64,000 nt of DNA from Aeromonas piscicola (GTDB lineage: Bacteria; Pseudomonadota; Gammaproteobacteria; Enterobacterales; Aeromonadaceae), in assembly GCF_000820005.1 (NCBI RefSeq), contig NZ_CDBL01000052.1, positions 248,001 to 312,000 on the forward strand, written 5' to 3'. Shown piece by piece: positions 28,117-37,764 of this stretch (its first letter is position 1; every line of letters starts with the position of its first letter). The notes under the pieces were generated by a model. It searched no databases. It was given only the letters and a program-made list of their open reading frames with translations, and was not told the DNA's origin. The position numbers and the translations under genes are program-made.

Positions 28117-29262
28117 TCAGAGGCAAAACCGGCGGATCAGGTGTTGCAGCACAGCCGTGGTCGGTTTGACGAAGGAGAGATCCAGGTATTCGTCCGGCTG
28201 ATGGGCCTGGGTGATATGGCCGGGGCCCAGCACGATTGTCTGGCATCCCAGCTGCTGGATAAAGGGCGCCTCGGTGCAATAGTTCACGGATTCTGCCGCC
28301 CGGCCGCTCGCCTTCTCGGCCTCGCGCACCAGCACTGAGTCGTCCGCGCAGGCATAGGCGGGGATGGGTTCATGCAGGTGTTGCAGGTGCAGACAGCCCG
28401 GCTGGTGGATTTCGATGGGGGCGAGCGCCTCCTTCAGCATACCCATCAGCTCGTCCGGCCCCACCTGCGGGGTGGGGCGCATGTCGATGTGCAGCTCGCA
28501 GCAGCCGCAGATGCGGTTCGGACTGTCGCCCCCCTGGATGTAGCCAAGGTTCAGGGTGGGTTGCGGCACGGCAAAGCGGTGGTCGGCGTAACGATCTTTC
28601 AGATCCTGCTGCAGCCTGAGCACCTGGCCCATCGCCTGGTGCATTATCTCCAGCGCATTGACGCCGTTGGCGGGATCCGAGCTGTGACCGCTCTTGCCCG
28701 TGATGCGGATTGCCTCCGACATGTGCCCCTTGTGGGCCACCACGGGCACCAGTCCGGTGGGCTCGCCAATCACCGCGTAGTCGGGTTTCAGCTCGGCCGC
28801 CGCGGCGATGGCGCGGGCCCCCGCCATTGTGGTCTCCTCATCGGCGGTGGCCAGGATGCGCAGCGGCTTGCTGAGGGTGGTCAGATCTATCTCTTTGAGC
28901 GCCTCCACTATGAAGGCAAAGAAGCCCTTCATGTCGATGGTGCCGAGGCCGTACAGGCGGTTGCCCTCTTCGGTGACCTTGAAGGGATCCTTGCTCCAGG
29001 CGCCTTCGTCGTACGGGACAGTATCGGTATGGCCCGCCAGCAGCAGGCCGCCCTCGCCCTGGCCGATCGTCGCCACCAGATTGAACTTGCCCGGCAGATC
29101 CGGCAGCGCCGTCACCTCGCACTGAAAACCGAGCTGGCCGAACCAGTCGGCCAGCAGCCGGATCACCGCCTCGTTGCTCTGATCCCAGCGGGGATCCGTG
29201 CTGCTGATGGAGGGAATCGCAATAATATTCTTATAAAGTGCAAAAAAATCCAGATTGGCCAT
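28117..29262 (-). CDS. argE: Acetylornithine deacetylase
   Basis: 381 aa (E. coli 383). Zinc-dependent M20-family hydrolase that converts N-acetylornithine to ornithine. Metal-site motifs are [10 protein letters not shown] (His78), [10 protein letters not shown] (Asp110), the catalytic glutamates in [13 protein letters not shown] and VIGEPTG, and the C-terminal [17 protein letters not shown]. Start ATG 29262 follows an excellent Shine-Dalgarno (AAGGAGGAGCTG); the frame is open 17 codons upstream. It is divergent from argCBFGH and shares the ArgR-type operator region. Confidence 0.96.
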   Translation of the reverse strand: MANLDFFALYKNIIAIPSISSTDPRWDQSNEAVIRLLADWFGQLGFQCEVTALPDLPGKFNLVATIGQGEGGLLLAGHTDTVPYDEGAWSKDPFKVTEEGNRLYGLGTIDMKGFFAFIVEALKEIDLTTLSKPLRILATADEETTMAGARAIAAAAELKPDYAVIGEPTGLVPVVAHKGHMSEAIRITGKSGHSSDPANGVNALEIMHQAMGQVLRLQQDLKDRYADHRFAVPQPTLNLGYIQGGDSPNRICGCCELHIDMRPTPQVGPDELMGMLKEALAPIEIHQPGCLHLQHLHEPIPAYACADDSVLVREAEKASGRAAESVNYCTEAPFIQQLGCQTIVLGPGHITQAHQPDEYLDLSFVKPTTAVLQHLIRRFCL

Positions 29263-29317
29263 CAGCTCCTCCTTGCGTCCCCGGAATGTTTCTGTTAGAA
29301 AATACAAATGCAAAGTG

Positions 29318-29356
29318 AGTGCATGAATATTCTGTAAGTTTGCCTGAATATCTGGC
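29318..29356. promoter_or_regulatory. Predicted tandem ArgR boxes between argE and argC
   Basis: Two related elements, TGCATGAATATTCTG (29320-29334) and TGCCTGAATATCTGG (29341-29355), start 21 bp apart. That is the spacing expected for two 18-bp ARG boxes separated by 3 bp. The first fits the consensus half-sites at 4 of 5 on each side; the second is weaker. The site lies 56 bp upstream of argE and about 200 bp upstream of argC. Confidence 0.65.
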
Positions 29357-29549
29357 TCATCGACAAGGCTTCTAGTTGTAAGGGAAAGTTAATGTTCTGT
29401 CACCTGATCTATAACCGACGACACACACCCGCCTGAATTGCCCCTCCGCACGCGTTGCGTCAAAGGGGCGGTTTCTCACCCCTTGCACCATCTGCACCAT
29501 CTGCAGCACCATGCTGTGAATTTCGAACCCTGACTTGGAATACTCAATA

Positions 29550-30557
29550 ATGCTTAACACCGTTATCGTCGGTGCCAGTGGCTACGCGGGAGCCGAACTG
29601 GCCGCACTGGTCCAGAACCATCCACAACTCAAGCTGTTCGGTCTCTATGTGTCGGCCGGCAGCCAGGATGCACACAAGCGTTTCTCTTCTCTGCATCCCC
29701 AGTGGGTCGGCGCGCTGGATCAGCCGCTGCTGCCGCTGGACGAGGATGGCATGAGCCGGATCCTGACCCAGGCCGATCTGGTGCTGCTGGCCACCGCCCA
29801 CGAGGTGAGTGCCGAGCTTGCGCCCAAGTTCCTGGCCAAGGGGCTGCCGGTGTTCGATCTCTCCGGTGCCTTCAGGGTCAAGGATCAAGGCTTCTACCAC
29901 AACTTCTACGGCTTCACCCATGACAGCGAGCAGTGGCTGGATCAAGCCGTCTACGGTCTGGCGGAATGGAACAGCGATGCCATTGCCGCCGCCCAGCTGA
30001 TTGCTGTGCCAGGTTGTTACCCGACCGCTTCCCTGTGTGCCCTCAAGCCGCTGCAGCAGGCCGGCCTGATCGCCAAGGGGTGGCAGCCCATCATCAACGC
30101 CGTGTCCGGTGTCTCCGGCGCCGGTCGCAAGGCCGCCATCAACACCAGCTTCTGCGAAGTGAGCCTGAATCCCTACGGCACCTTCAACCACAGGCATCAG
30201 CCGGAGATCAGCCACCACCTGGGCTGCGAGGTGCTGTTCCAGCCTCACCTCGGCAACTATGTGCGCGGCATCCTGGCCACCATCTATGTGCAGCTGGCGG
30301 ACGGCGTGACGCCGACCCAGGTGGATCAGGCCTTCCTCAAGGCCTACGAAGGCAAGCCGCTGGTGCGCCTCACCGGCCAGATGCCCTCCATCCGTGGCGT
30401 GGCAAGCACCCCTTACTGCGATATTGCCTGGCAACAGCAGGGCAACATGCTGGTGGTGGTTTCCGCCATCGACAATCTGCTCAAGGGCGCCGCCTCCCAG
30501 GCTGTGCAATGCATAAATATCAAATTCGGATTTGAACCGGCCACCGGCCTGATTTAA
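29550..30557 (+). CDS. argC: N-acetyl-gamma-glutamyl-phosphate reductase
   Basis: 335 aa. NADPH-dependent third step of arginine synthesis. An N-terminal Rossmann motif ([14 protein letters not shown]), the catalytic Cys156 in [10 protein letters not shown], and conserved [14 protein letters not shown] and HRHQPEI are all visible. ATG 29550 begins [14 protein letters not shown], exactly the E. coli start; a TTG five codons upstream is the only longer option. First gene of argCBFGH; argB follows after 24 nt. Confidence 0.96.
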   Translation: MLNTVIVGASGYAGAELAALVQNHPQLKLFGLYVSAGSQDAHKRFSSLHPQWVGALDQPLLPLDEDGMSRILTQADLVLLATAHEVSAELAPKFLAKGLPVFDLSGAFRVKDQGFYHNFYGFTHDSEQWLDQAVYGLAEWNSDAIAAAQLIAVPGCYPTASLCALKPLQQAGLIAKGWQPIINAVSGVSGAGRKAAINTSFCEVSLNPYGTFNHRHQPEISHHLGCEVLFQPHLGNYVRGILATIYVQLADGVTPTQVDQAFLKAYEGKPLVRLTGQMPSIRGVASTPYCDIAWQQQGNMLVVVSAIDNLLKGAASQAVQCINIKFGFEPATGLI

Positions 30558-30581
30558 GGACTTAAGGAAGGATTGAGAGAT

Positions 30582-31361
30582 ATGGACAAGCAGACGTTGG
30601 TAATCAAGCTGGGTGGTGCCCTGATCGAGAACGACGAGGCGCTGACCGCCCTGTTCGCCACCCTCAAAACTTTTCTGGATGAGCAACACAGACCCCTGGT
30701 GCTGGTGCACGGTGGCGGCTGTCTGGTGGATGACCTGCTCAAGGGGCTGGGGCTCAGCTCCACCAAGAAGAACGGCCTGCGGGTGACCCCGTTCGAGCAG
30801 ATCCCCTTCATTGCGGGTGCGCTGGCTGGAACCGCCAACAAGCAGATGATGGCCAAGGCCATCGCCACCGGCATTCCGGCCGTGGGTCTGTGCCTCGCCG
30901 ATGGCGGTCTGTGCCAGGTGACCCAGCTCGACCCGGATCTCGGTGCGGTGGGCGATTGCAAACCGGGCAATCCGGCGCTGGTGACCGGCATCTTGGGGCA
31001 GGGCTTCCTGCCGGTTGTGAGCTCCATCGGCATCACCGCCGACGGCCAGCTGATGAACGTCAACGCGGATCAGGCGGCCACCGCCATTGCCGAGGCGCTC
31101 GGCGCCGATCTGGTGATGCTGTCGGATGTGAGCGGCATCCTGGATGGCAAGGGCAAGCTGGTGCCGCAGCTGGACAAGGCGACCGCGCTGGATCTGATGG
31201 AGAAGGGCGTGATCCGCGACGGCATGGCGGTCAAGGTAGAAGCCGCCCTGCACGCTGCCGAGACGCTCGGCAAACCGGTCTGTGTCGCCAGCTGGCGCTA
31301 CCCGGATCAGCTGCTCAAGCTGCTGGCCGGCGGCGCGGTCGGCACCCAAGTCGCTATTTGA
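30582..31361 (+). CDS. argB: Acetylglutamate kinase
   Basis: 259 aa. Phosphorylates N-acetylglutamate; amino-acid kinase family. The start is TLVIKLGGALIEN (residues 4-16), then LVHGGGCLVDDLLKGL, and the C-terminal nucleotide-binding stretch is LSDVSGILDGKGKLV with DGMAVKVEAALHAAE. ATG 30582 chosen over the TTG at 30573 because the Shine-Dalgarno AAGGAAGG is better placed for it. Short type, without the N-terminal extension of arginine-inhibited kinases. argF follows after 25 nt. Confidence 0.95.
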   Translation: MDKQTLVIKLGGALIENDEALTALFATLKTFLDEQHRPLVLVHGGGCLVDDLLKGLGLSSTKKNGLRVTPFEQIPFIAGALAGTANKQMMAKAIATGIPAVGLCLADGGLCQVTQLDPDLGAVGDCKPGNPALVTGILGQGFLPVVSSIGITADGQLMNVNADQAATAIAEALGADLVMLSDVSGILDGKGKLVPQLDKATALDLMEKGVIRDGMAVKVEAALHAAETLGKPVCVASWRYPDQLLKLLAGGAVGTQVAI

Positions 31362-31386
31362 TCTCCACCGGAACAAGGAACATCCG

Positions 31387-32304
31387 ATGCAACATCTTCT
31401 GAAAGACAGTGATCTGAACAAAACCCAGATCGAGGCGCTGATTGCGCTGGGCAAAGCGGTCAAGGCCGACCCGAAGAAGTACAGCCAGGCGCTGGCGGGC
31501 AAGAGCGTGGTCACCCTGTTCGAGAAGCCCTCCCTGCGCACCCGGGTCACCTTCGACATCGGCATCGCCAGACTCGGTGGCCACAGCGTCTATCTGGATC
31601 AACAGAACGGCGCCCTGGGCAAGCGCGAGTCGGTGAAGGATTTCGCCGCCAACCTGTCGCGCTGGTGTGACGCCATAGTCGCGCGGGTATTCGACCACCA
31701 GACGCTTGTTGAACTGGCAGAGCACGGCACAGTGCCGGTGGTGAACAGCCTGTGCAACCTCTACCACCCCTGCCAGGGGCTGGCCGACTTTATGACCATT
31801 GCCGAGCACTATGCGGATCTGTCGAAGGTGAAGCTGGCGTATCTGGGCGATGGCAACAACGTCAGCCACTCTCTGCTGCTGCTGGGGGCGACGCTGGGCA
31901 CGGACGTGACCCTGATCTGCCCCAAGGGCCACGGTCCGGATACCCAGATCTTCCTGCAGGCCCAGGCGCTGGCGGCCGATTCCGGCGCCACCATTCACAT
32001 CAGCGATGACGTGGCGGATATCGAAGGGTTTGACGTGGTTTACACCGATACCTGGGTCTCCATGGGTGACAGCACGCCAATGGAGCAGGTAAAAGATATC
32101 TTTATGCCTTATCAGATCAACCAGGCTCTGCTCGACCGCACCGGCATCCAGCATGTGCTGCACTGCCAGCCGGCGCACCGGGAGCTGGAGATCACCTCCC
32201 AGGTCATGGATGGCCCAGCCTCCCTCATCATGGACGAGGCAGAGAACCGTATGCATATCCAGAATGCCGTGCTGCTGACCTTGTTTGGACAGGGTCACAA
32301 GTAA
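31387..32304 (+). CDS. argF: Ornithine carbamoyltransferase
   Basis: 305 aa, shorter than E. coli ArgF (334 aa). The carbamoyl-phosphate loop is FEKPSLRTRVTFD (residues 46-57) where many enzymes have STRTR. Other motifs are LYHPCQGLADFMT and LAYLGDGNNVSHSLL. The ornithine-side cysteine loop reads HCQPAHR (259-265) instead of the usual HCLP. I remember related short enzymes from marine gammaproteobacteria with these variants, so it is probably functional. Its position between argB and argG supports ornithine rather than acetylornithine as substrate, since argE is present. Confidence 0.92.
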   Translation: MQHLLKDSDLNKTQIEALIALGKAVKADPKKYSQALAGKSVVTLFEKPSLRTRVTFDIGIARLGGHSVYLDQQNGALGKRESVKDFAANLSRWCDAIVARVFDHQTLVELAEHGTVPVVNSLCNLYHPCQGLADFMTIAEHYADLSKVKLAYLGDGNNVSHSLLLLGATLGTDVTLICPKGHGPDTQIFLQAQALAADSGATIHISDDVADIEGFDVVYTDTWVSMGDSTPMEQVKDIFMPYQINQALLDRTGIQHVLHCQPAHRELEITSQVMDGPASLIMDEAENRMHIQNAVLLTLFGQGHK

Positions 32305-32361
32305 CGCGGCAACCGAACCTGAATCACAACCTTTTATCGAATCATCATGGAGAGAAGTAAA

Positions 32362-33597
32362 ATGAGCGGAATCAACAAGATCGTATTGGCTTACTCAGGC
32401 GGACTGGATACCTCGGCCATCATTCCCTGGCTCAAGGAGCACTACGATGCGGAAATCATCGCCTTCGTCGCCGACGTGGGTCAGGAGCGTGACGATCTGG
32501 AAGGGATAGAGCAGAAGGCCATCGCCTCCGGCGCCACCAAGTGCATCGTCAAGGATCTGCGCGAAGAGTTCGTCAAGGAGTATGTCTATCCGACCCTGAA
32601 GACGGGGGCCGTCTACGAAGGCACCTACCTGCTGGGCACCTCCATGGCGCGTCCCATCATCGCCAAGGCGATGGTGGAAGCGGCCTTGGCGGAAGGGGCT
32701 GACGCCATCTCCCACGGTTGTACCGGCAAGGGCAACGATCAGGTGCGGTTCGAAGGCGCCGTGGCCGCGCTGGCCCCCCAGCTGAAAGTGATCGCCCCTT
32801 GGCGTCTGTGGGACATGCGTTCCCGGGAAGATCTGCTGGCCTATCTGGAAGCCCGCGACATCCCCTGCAAGGCGACCCTGAAGAAGATCTACAGCCGCGA
32901 CGCCAACGCCTGGCACATCTCCACCGAAGGTGGCGAGCTGGAGAGCACCTGGAACGAGCCGTCCGAAGCGGTCTGGCAGTGGACAGTCTCTGCCGAGCAG
33001 GCACCGAACGAGCCGGAATACGTCAAGCTGACAGTTGCCCAGGGGGAAGTGGTGGCCGTTGACGATCAGCCGCTGACTCCGCACCAGATCCTGATGACTC
33101 TGAACGAGCGTGCCGGCAAGCACGGCGTCGGCCGCATCGACATCACCGAGAACCGCATGGTTGGCATGAAGTCCCGTGGTTGCTACGAGACCCCGGGCGG
33201 CACCGTCATGGTGGCGGCATTGCGCGCCGTGGAAGAGCTGGTACTGGACAGACCGACCCGCGCCTGGCGCGAGAAGCTGGGTGCCGAGTTCTCCCACCTG
33301 GTCTATGACGGTCGCTGGTTCACTCCGCTGTGCAAGGCCATTGTCGCCTCCGCCAATGCCATCGCCGAGGATCTCGATGGTGAAGTGGTGTTGAAGATGT
33401 ACAAGGGTCAGGTCACAGCAGTGCAGAAGAAGTCACCGAACAGCCTCTACTCCGAAGACTTCGCCACCTTCGGCGCCGACGAAGTGTACGACCAGAGCCA
33501 CGCAGAAGGCTTTATCCGTCTCTACACCCTGGCCAGCCGGATCCGCGCCATGAAGGAGCAGCATCAGGCGATCGGTGGTGACCACACCCACGGTTGA
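32362..33597 (+). CDS. argG: Argininosuccinate synthase
   Basis: 411 aa. Joins citrulline and aspartate using ATP. The N-terminal PP-loop is [13 protein letters not shown] (residues 7-19), and the citrulline/aspartate site includes [14 protein letters not shown] and the later [12 protein letters not shown]. It is the common bacterial type (about 400 aa), not the longer E. coli version. ATG 32362 begins [14 protein letters not shown] with Shine-Dalgarno GGAGAG. It starts 57 nt after argF and ends before an apparent terminator. Confidence 0.96.
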   Translation: MSGINKIVLAYSGGLDTSAIIPWLKEHYDAEIIAFVADVGQERDDLEGIEQKAIASGATKCIVKDLREEFVKEYVYPTLKTGAVYEGTYLLGTSMARPIIAKAMVEAALAEGADAISHGCTGKGNDQVRFEGAVAALAPQLKVIAPWRLWDMRSREDLLAYLEARDIPCKATLKKIYSRDANAWHISTEGGELESTWNEPSEAVWQWTVSAEQAPNEPEYVKLTVAQGEVVAVDDQPLTPHQILMTLNERAGKHGVGRIDITENRMVGMKSRGCYETPGGTVMVAALRAVEELVLDRPTRAWREKLGAEFSHLVYDGRWFTPLCKAIVASANAIAEDLDGEVVLKMYKGQVTAVQKKSPNSLYSEDFATFGADEVYDQSHAEGFIRLYTLASRIRAMKEQHQAIGGDHTHG

Positions 33598-33625
33598 TCT
33601 GAAGACATGACCTGTTGATACCGGT

Positions 33626-33648
33626 GAGGGGGCATGGCCCCCTCTTTT
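33626..33648 (+). terminator. Terminator or attenuator between argG and argH
   Basis: GAGGGGGC (33626-33633) pairs with GCCCCCTC (33637-33644), loop ATG, followed by TTTTAT. It lies inside the arg cluster, 28 nt after argG and 145 nt before argH, so argH may depend on read-through or on a promoter of its own. Confidence 0.75.
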
Positions 33649-33792
33649 ATCAGCCCTCCCATATGGCGGGGTGTGAGCAGAGCGGCAGCGCCTCGGCCGC
33701 TTCTGTGAGATAACAGGCTCGCAGAAAAACAGGGCACGATTTCAAGCTCGACGGCGCAAGACGCCGCCGACAACGCATTCAAGGAGAGCAGT

Positions 33793-35178
33793 ATGGCACT
33801 TTGGGGTGGACGCTTCAGTCAGGGAGCCGATAGCAGGTTCAAGCAGTTCAACGATTCGCTGCGGTTCGATTACCGGCTGGCGGAGCAGGATATCCAGGGC
33901 TCCATGGCCTGGGCCAAGGCGCTGGTGAAAGTGGGCGTATTGACAGCCGACGAGCAAGGAAAGCTGCAACAGGCGATGGAAGTGCTGCTCGCCTCGGTGC
34001 AGCAGGATCCCCACCAGATCCTCAATTCCGATGCCGAAGACATTCACTCCTGGGTCGAAAGTCAGCTCATCGCCGCCGTCGGCGATCTTGGCAAGAAGCT
34101 GCACACCGGCCGCTCGCGCAACGATCAGGTCGCCACCGACCTGAAACTCTGGTGCAAGGCGCAAGGGGAGCTGCTGCTCGCCTCCATCACTGCCCTGCAA
34201 GCCGGGCTGGTCGCCTCTGCCCGTGCCAATCAGGCTGCCGTGCTGCCGGGCTACACCCACTTGCAGCGCGCCCAGCCGGTCACCTTCGCCCACTGGGCGC
34301 TGGCCTATGTGGAGATGCTGGAGCGGGACTATTCCCGTCTGCAGGATGCCCTGAAGCGGCTCGACACCAGCCCGCTCGGCTGCGGCGCCCTGGCCGGTAC
34401 CGCCTATGCCATCGACCGTGAAGCGCTGGCGCTGGATATGGGCTTTAGTGGCGCGACCCGCAACAGCCTGGATTCGGTGTCGGACAGGGATCACGTGGTT
34501 GAGCTGATGCACGTGGCGTCCCTCTCCATGACCCACCTGTCGCGTTTTGCCGAAGACCTCATCTTCTACAACACCGGCGAGGCGGGCTTTGTCGAGCTCT
34601 CCGATGCGGTCACCTCGGGTTCCTCCCTGATGCCGCAGAAGAAGAACCCGGATGCGCTTGAGCTCATTCGTGGCAAGACAGGGCGGGTAGTTGGCGCCCA
34701 GATGGGCATGCTGATGAGCCTGAAGGCGCTGCCGCTGGCCTACAACAAGGACATGCAGGAAGACAAGGAAGGGCTGTTCGATGCCCTCGACACCTGGCAC
34801 GACTGCCTCGACATGGCGGCGCTGGTGCTGATCGACTTGAAGGTGAACGTCGAGCGTACCAAGGCGGCGGCCCAGGGCGGCTATGCCAATGCCACCGAGC
34901 TGGCAGACTATCTGGTGGCCAAAGGGATACCCTTCCGTGAGGCGCACCATATCGTCGGCGAGACAGTGGTCTATGCGCTTGAGGTGAAGAAGCCGCTGGA
35001 AGATCTCTCGCTGCCAGAGTTCCAGCGCTTCAGTCCCGTTATCGGCGAGGATGTCTATCCCAACCTGGAGCTGGAAGCGACGCTGGCCAAGCGAGTCGCC
35101 AAAGGCGGCGTCGCCCGCGAGCTGGTGGATGCAGCACTGACTGCCGCCGAACAGTGGCTGGCCAAGCGGGCGGGTTAA
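33793..35178 (+). CDS. argH: Argininosuccinate lyase
   Basis: 461 aa. Final step of arginine synthesis, cleaving argininosuccinate to arginine and fumarate. The fumarase-superfamily signature [12 protein letters not shown] lies near residue 278, with [13 protein letters not shown] near residue 105 and [18 protein letters not shown] near 150. It has the plain ArgH length, without the fused N-acetylglutamate synthase domain found on ArgH of Vibrio and some relatives, so an argA elsewhere is expected. Good Shine-Dalgarno AAGGAGAG before ATG 33793. Confidence 0.96.
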   Translation: MALWGGRFSQGADSRFKQFNDSLRFDYRLAEQDIQGSMAWAKALVKVGVLTADEQGKLQQAMEVLLASVQQDPHQILNSDAEDIHSWVESQLIAAVGDLGKKLHTGRSRNDQVATDLKLWCKAQGELLLASITALQAGLVASARANQAAVLPGYTHLQRAQPVTFAHWALAYVEMLERDYSRLQDALKRLDTSPLGCGALAGTAYAIDREALALDMGFSGATRNSLDSVSDRDHVVELMHVASLSMTHLSRFAEDLIFYNTGEAGFVELSDAVTSGSSLMPQKKNPDALELIRGKTGRVVGAQMGMLMSLKALPLAYNKDMQEDKEGLFDALDTWHDCLDMAALVLIDLKVNVERTKAAAQGGYANATELADYLVAKGIPFREAHHIVGETVVYALEVKKPLEDLSLPEFQRFSPVIGEDVYPNLELEATLAKRVAKGGVARELVDAALTAAEQWLAKRAG

Positions 35179-35209
35179 TTCGCGGGAATCGTCACCCGAA
35201 ATAGAAAGC

Positions 35210-35236
35210 AAAACGGCAACCTCAGGTTGCCGTTTT
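35210..35236 (+). terminator. argH terminator
   Basis: AAAACGGCAAC (35210-35220) pairs with GTTGCCGTTTT (35226-35236), followed by more T residues, 31 nt after argH. Confidence 0.88.
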
Positions 35237-35303
35237 TTGTTTGCCTGATGATGAAGGGGAGGGAGATGGCTTGCGCAGATGCCAGGAAAAAGAGACCGAA
35301 TCC

Positions 35304-36197
35304 TCAGCCCTGGTGCATGGCATGGGCCCGCTGCACCGCATGGATGAGCAGGCTTTGCAACTGACGTTCGGCCTCACCGGGTCCATTGCCTGCTCCCAGC
35401 AGTACGACCCCCAGCGTGCCCGGCGACGGCAGCACATCGGCCAACCGGGAGAGAGAGGCCGGCATGCCGATGGCAGAGCGCACTGTGATCCCGAGCCCTG
35501 CCTGCAAGGCCGCCCAGATCCCGCCCAGACTCTGGCTGGTGAAGGCGATGCGCCATGGGATACCTGCGTCGTCCAGAGCCTTGATGGCCCGTGAACGCAT
35601 CAGGCAGGGGGCATCGAAGAGCACCAGGGGCAAGGGCTCTCCGCGTGCCAGCAGGGGTGCCGGATCCCAGTTCGGGTGAGCAATCCACTGGAGTGACACC
35701 AAGTCGATGAGATGGGCGTCCATCCTCTCTTCCGGGTGCTGCCAGGCCAGGGCCATGTCGAGGGTTCCCTCCCTGAACCCTTTCATCAGCTGCGCATTGC
35801 GATCGATGCGCGTCGTCATGCGTAGCGCGGGATGCTGACGACAGAGGGGGCCCAGCACGGCAGGCAGTAGGGATTCACCAAAGTCTTCCTGAACCCCCAG
35901 CCTGATCTCCCCTTGCAGCAGTTCCCCTTTCAGGGCAAGCACGGCTTCGTCATTGAGCTCAAGCAGCCGTTTGGCATATCCCAGCAGTCGTTCGCCACTG
36001 GCCGTCGGGACCAGGTGGCGGCCCCTCTTCATGACCAGTTCGGTACCGCATTGCTGTTCGAGTTTTTTCAACTGGGCGCTGACCGCCGAGGTGGAACGGC
36101 ACAGCCGCTGCGCCGCCAGCGCAAAGCTGCCACAGTCCAGCCCAAGGACATAGCTGCGCAGAGCATCGAGATCCAGGTTCAGGGGAAGGGGTTGCAT
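35304..36197 (-). CDS. LysR-family transcriptional regulator
   Basis: 297 aa. The N-terminal winged helix-turn-helix (residues about 8-66) reads YVLGLDCGSFALAAQRL, then STSAVSAQLKKLEQQCG. A periplasmic-binding-protein-like effector domain follows from about residue 93 (IRLGVQEDFGESLLP, GITVRSAIGMPA). It is divergent from the next three plus-strand genes across a 96-nt AT-rich gap, the classical layout for a LysR protein controlling its neighbours. Effector unknown. Confidence 0.88.
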   Translation of the reverse strand: MQPLPLNLDLDALRSYVLGLDCGSFALAAQRLCRSTSAVSAQLKKLEQQCGTELVMKRGRHLVPTASGERLLGYAKRLLELNDEAVLALKGELLQGEIRLGVQEDFGESLLPAVLGPLCRQHPALRMTTRIDRNAQLMKGFREGTLDMALAWQHPEERMDAHLIDLVSLQWIAHPNWDPAPLLARGEPLPLVLFDAPCLMRSRAIKALDDAGIPWRIAFTSQSLGGIWAALQAGLGITVRSAIGMPASLSRLADVLPSPGTLGVVLLGAGNGPGEAERQLQSLLIHAVQRAHAMHQG

Positions 36198-36293
36198 GAT
36201 AGTCCTGATAATCGGGATTGTTTGTCTTGAACGTTTTGATTTTTAAAATTGTAGCAGTGATAGAGAGTGGCTTCATCAACCAAGGAGATTGCC

Positions 36294-36620
36294 ATGACCC
36301 ATCCTGTTCTTGATCGTGACGACCTGGCGCTGGCAGCGCCGAGACTGTCCCAGCTGACGGAAGAGACGCTGTTTGGCGATATCTGGCAGCGGCCCGCCCT
36401 GTCTGCGCGCGAACGCAGCCTGATCACCCTGGCCATATTGGCGTCGCTGGGCCGGGTGCAACAGCTGCCGTGGCACATAGCGTTTGCCCAGCAAAACGGC
36501 CTGACACGGGAGCAGCTGGAGGAGCTGTTCACCCATCTCGCTTTCTACGCCGGATTGCCTGCGGCGGTCACCGCCGTGAGCTACCTGCCCAGCAGTGAGG
36601 AGCCGCACCCATGCCGCTGA
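36294..36620 (+). CDS. Carboxymuconolactone decarboxylase / AhpD-like family protein
   Basis: 108 aa. An all-helical CMD-family protein: SARERSLITLAILASLGRVQQLPWHIAFAQ reads across the conserved helices, and LTREQLEELFTHLAFYAGLPAAV is typical. The catalytic CxxC of AhpD is absent, so a peroxidase role is unlikely; a small hydrolase/decarboxylase-like activity is possible. ATG 36294 has Shine-Dalgarno AAGGAGAT. Its 3' end overlaps the tautomerase gene by 10 nt. First of a three-gene cassette facing the LysR regulator. Confidence 0.85.
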   Translation: MTHPVLDRDDLALAAPRLSQLTEETLFGDIWQRPALSARERSLITLAILASLGRVQQLPWHIAFAQQNGLTREQLEELFTHLAFYAGLPAAVTAVSYLPSSEEPHPCR

Positions 36621-37003
36621 CGCGTATCACTCTGCGCGAGGGGATGAGTGACGCGCGCCTGCAGCAGCTCTCCGACCTCTATCATGAGACCCTGGTGGAG
36701 GTGTTTGATGTACCGCGGGAGGACAAATTCCAAATCCTGGAGGCCTTGCCAGCCAAGGCGCTTGTTTATCATCCCCACTATCAAACCGGCCGCCGGGACG
36801 GAGACTTCATCCTCTTCCAGATCCTGGCGGGGAAGCCGCGCAGCACTGAGGTCAAGCAGCGGCTCTATGAGCGGCTTGCCGAGCGTCTGCACGCAGACAT
36901 GGGCATTCACCCCGACAACCTCATGGTGGTCATTCAGCTGAATGGCTGCGAGGAGTGGAGTTTCGGGCGGGGTCTGATGTTTCGGCAGGAGGTGATCTTA
37001 TGA
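36611..37003 (+). CDS. Tautomerase-family protein
   Basis: 130 aa. It begins MPLTRITLREG, leaving Pro at position 1 after Met removal, the catalytic base of the 4-oxalocrotonate tautomerase superfamily. At 130 aa it is a fused or double-length member. The end reads LNGCEEWSFGRGLMFRQEVIL, common in the pfam Tautomerase_2 group. Substrate unknown. It overlaps both neighbours (10 nt with the CMD gene, 4 nt with the DUF4865 gene), so the three proteins are coupled. Confidence 0.85.
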   Translation: MPLTRITLREGMSDARLQQLSDLYHETLVEVFDVPREDKFQILEALPAKALVYHPHYQTGRRDGDFILFQILAGKPRSTEVKQRLYERLAERLHADMGIHPDNLMVVIQLNGCEEWSFGRGLMFRQEVIL

Positions 37004-37524
37004 TCGCCATGCATTACAGATTCACCCTGCCGGCGGACTACGACATGGGGCTCATCGAAGAGCGCATCGCCAGCAATGGCGCCAAACTCGACGGCTTCCC
37101 CGGCTTGCTGTTCAAGGCCTATCTCTATGGCCGCCATGACGAGGCCGCGCTGCCATGCAGGGAGAATCGCTATGCCCCCTTCTATGTGTGGCAAAGCGTC
37201 GAGGCGATGCACAGTTTCCTTGTCAGCGAGGGCTTCGCGGCGCTCACAAGGCAGTTTGGCTGGCCCCATATCGAGACCTGGCATCTGCTGTCAGCCCCGC
37301 AGATGGAGGCGCTTGACCAGGCCAGGGTGGCCATCTTGTGGCGCACCCGCATTGCGCCGCATTGCAGCCTGGCCGAGTTGCACACCGGGGCCATGCTGAG
37401 CGGATGGGATGTTTCCCGTTGGCAATGGCTGGAGGTGGATCTCCTGCCGTCGCTCCCGCCGACGATACCGGCAGGGGCCGACGTCTATCACATTGGTTAT
37501 CTCGCCAAAGGAGTTCCAGCCTGA
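37000..37524 (+). CDS. DUF4865 family protein
   Basis: 174 aa from ATG 37000 (4-nt overlap with the tautomerase stop). The sequence MIAMHYRFTLPADYDMGLIE, then LDGFPGLLFKAYLYGR, then APFYVWQSVEAMHSF and FGWPHIETWHLL agrees with the DUF4865 family as I remember it; that family is often found next to tautomerase and LysR genes. The pattern suggests an antibiotic-monooxygenase-like or DUF4188-like fold, but no catalytic residues are recognisable. Function unknown. Confidence 0.78.
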   Translation: MIAMHYRFTLPADYDMGLIEERIASNGAKLDGFPGLLFKAYLYGRHDEAALPCRENRYAPFYVWQSVEAMHSFLVSEGFAALTRQFGWPHIETWHLLSAPQMEALDQARVAILWRTRIAPHCSLAELHTGAMLSGWDVSRWQWLEVDLLPSLPPTIPAGADVYHIGYLAKGVPA

Positions 37525-37764
37525 GTGGGTGACGACGACATGAGGGAGATTTATGTCCTCACTCGTCATTTCACCTGCATACGGCGTTAAACCTGGTGTG
37601 TAGTGAAGTGCTGGTGTTTAGCGCCTGATGGTCGTTGCCAGCCCCATACGATCAAGGTTCTCGTGGGATATCGGCAGGCAGATTCGAGATGACGGCGCTT
37701 GCCAAGCGGGGCAGGATCTCGAGACATTGCGTACGGACACACCACCCCGGATAAAGGAGCCAGC

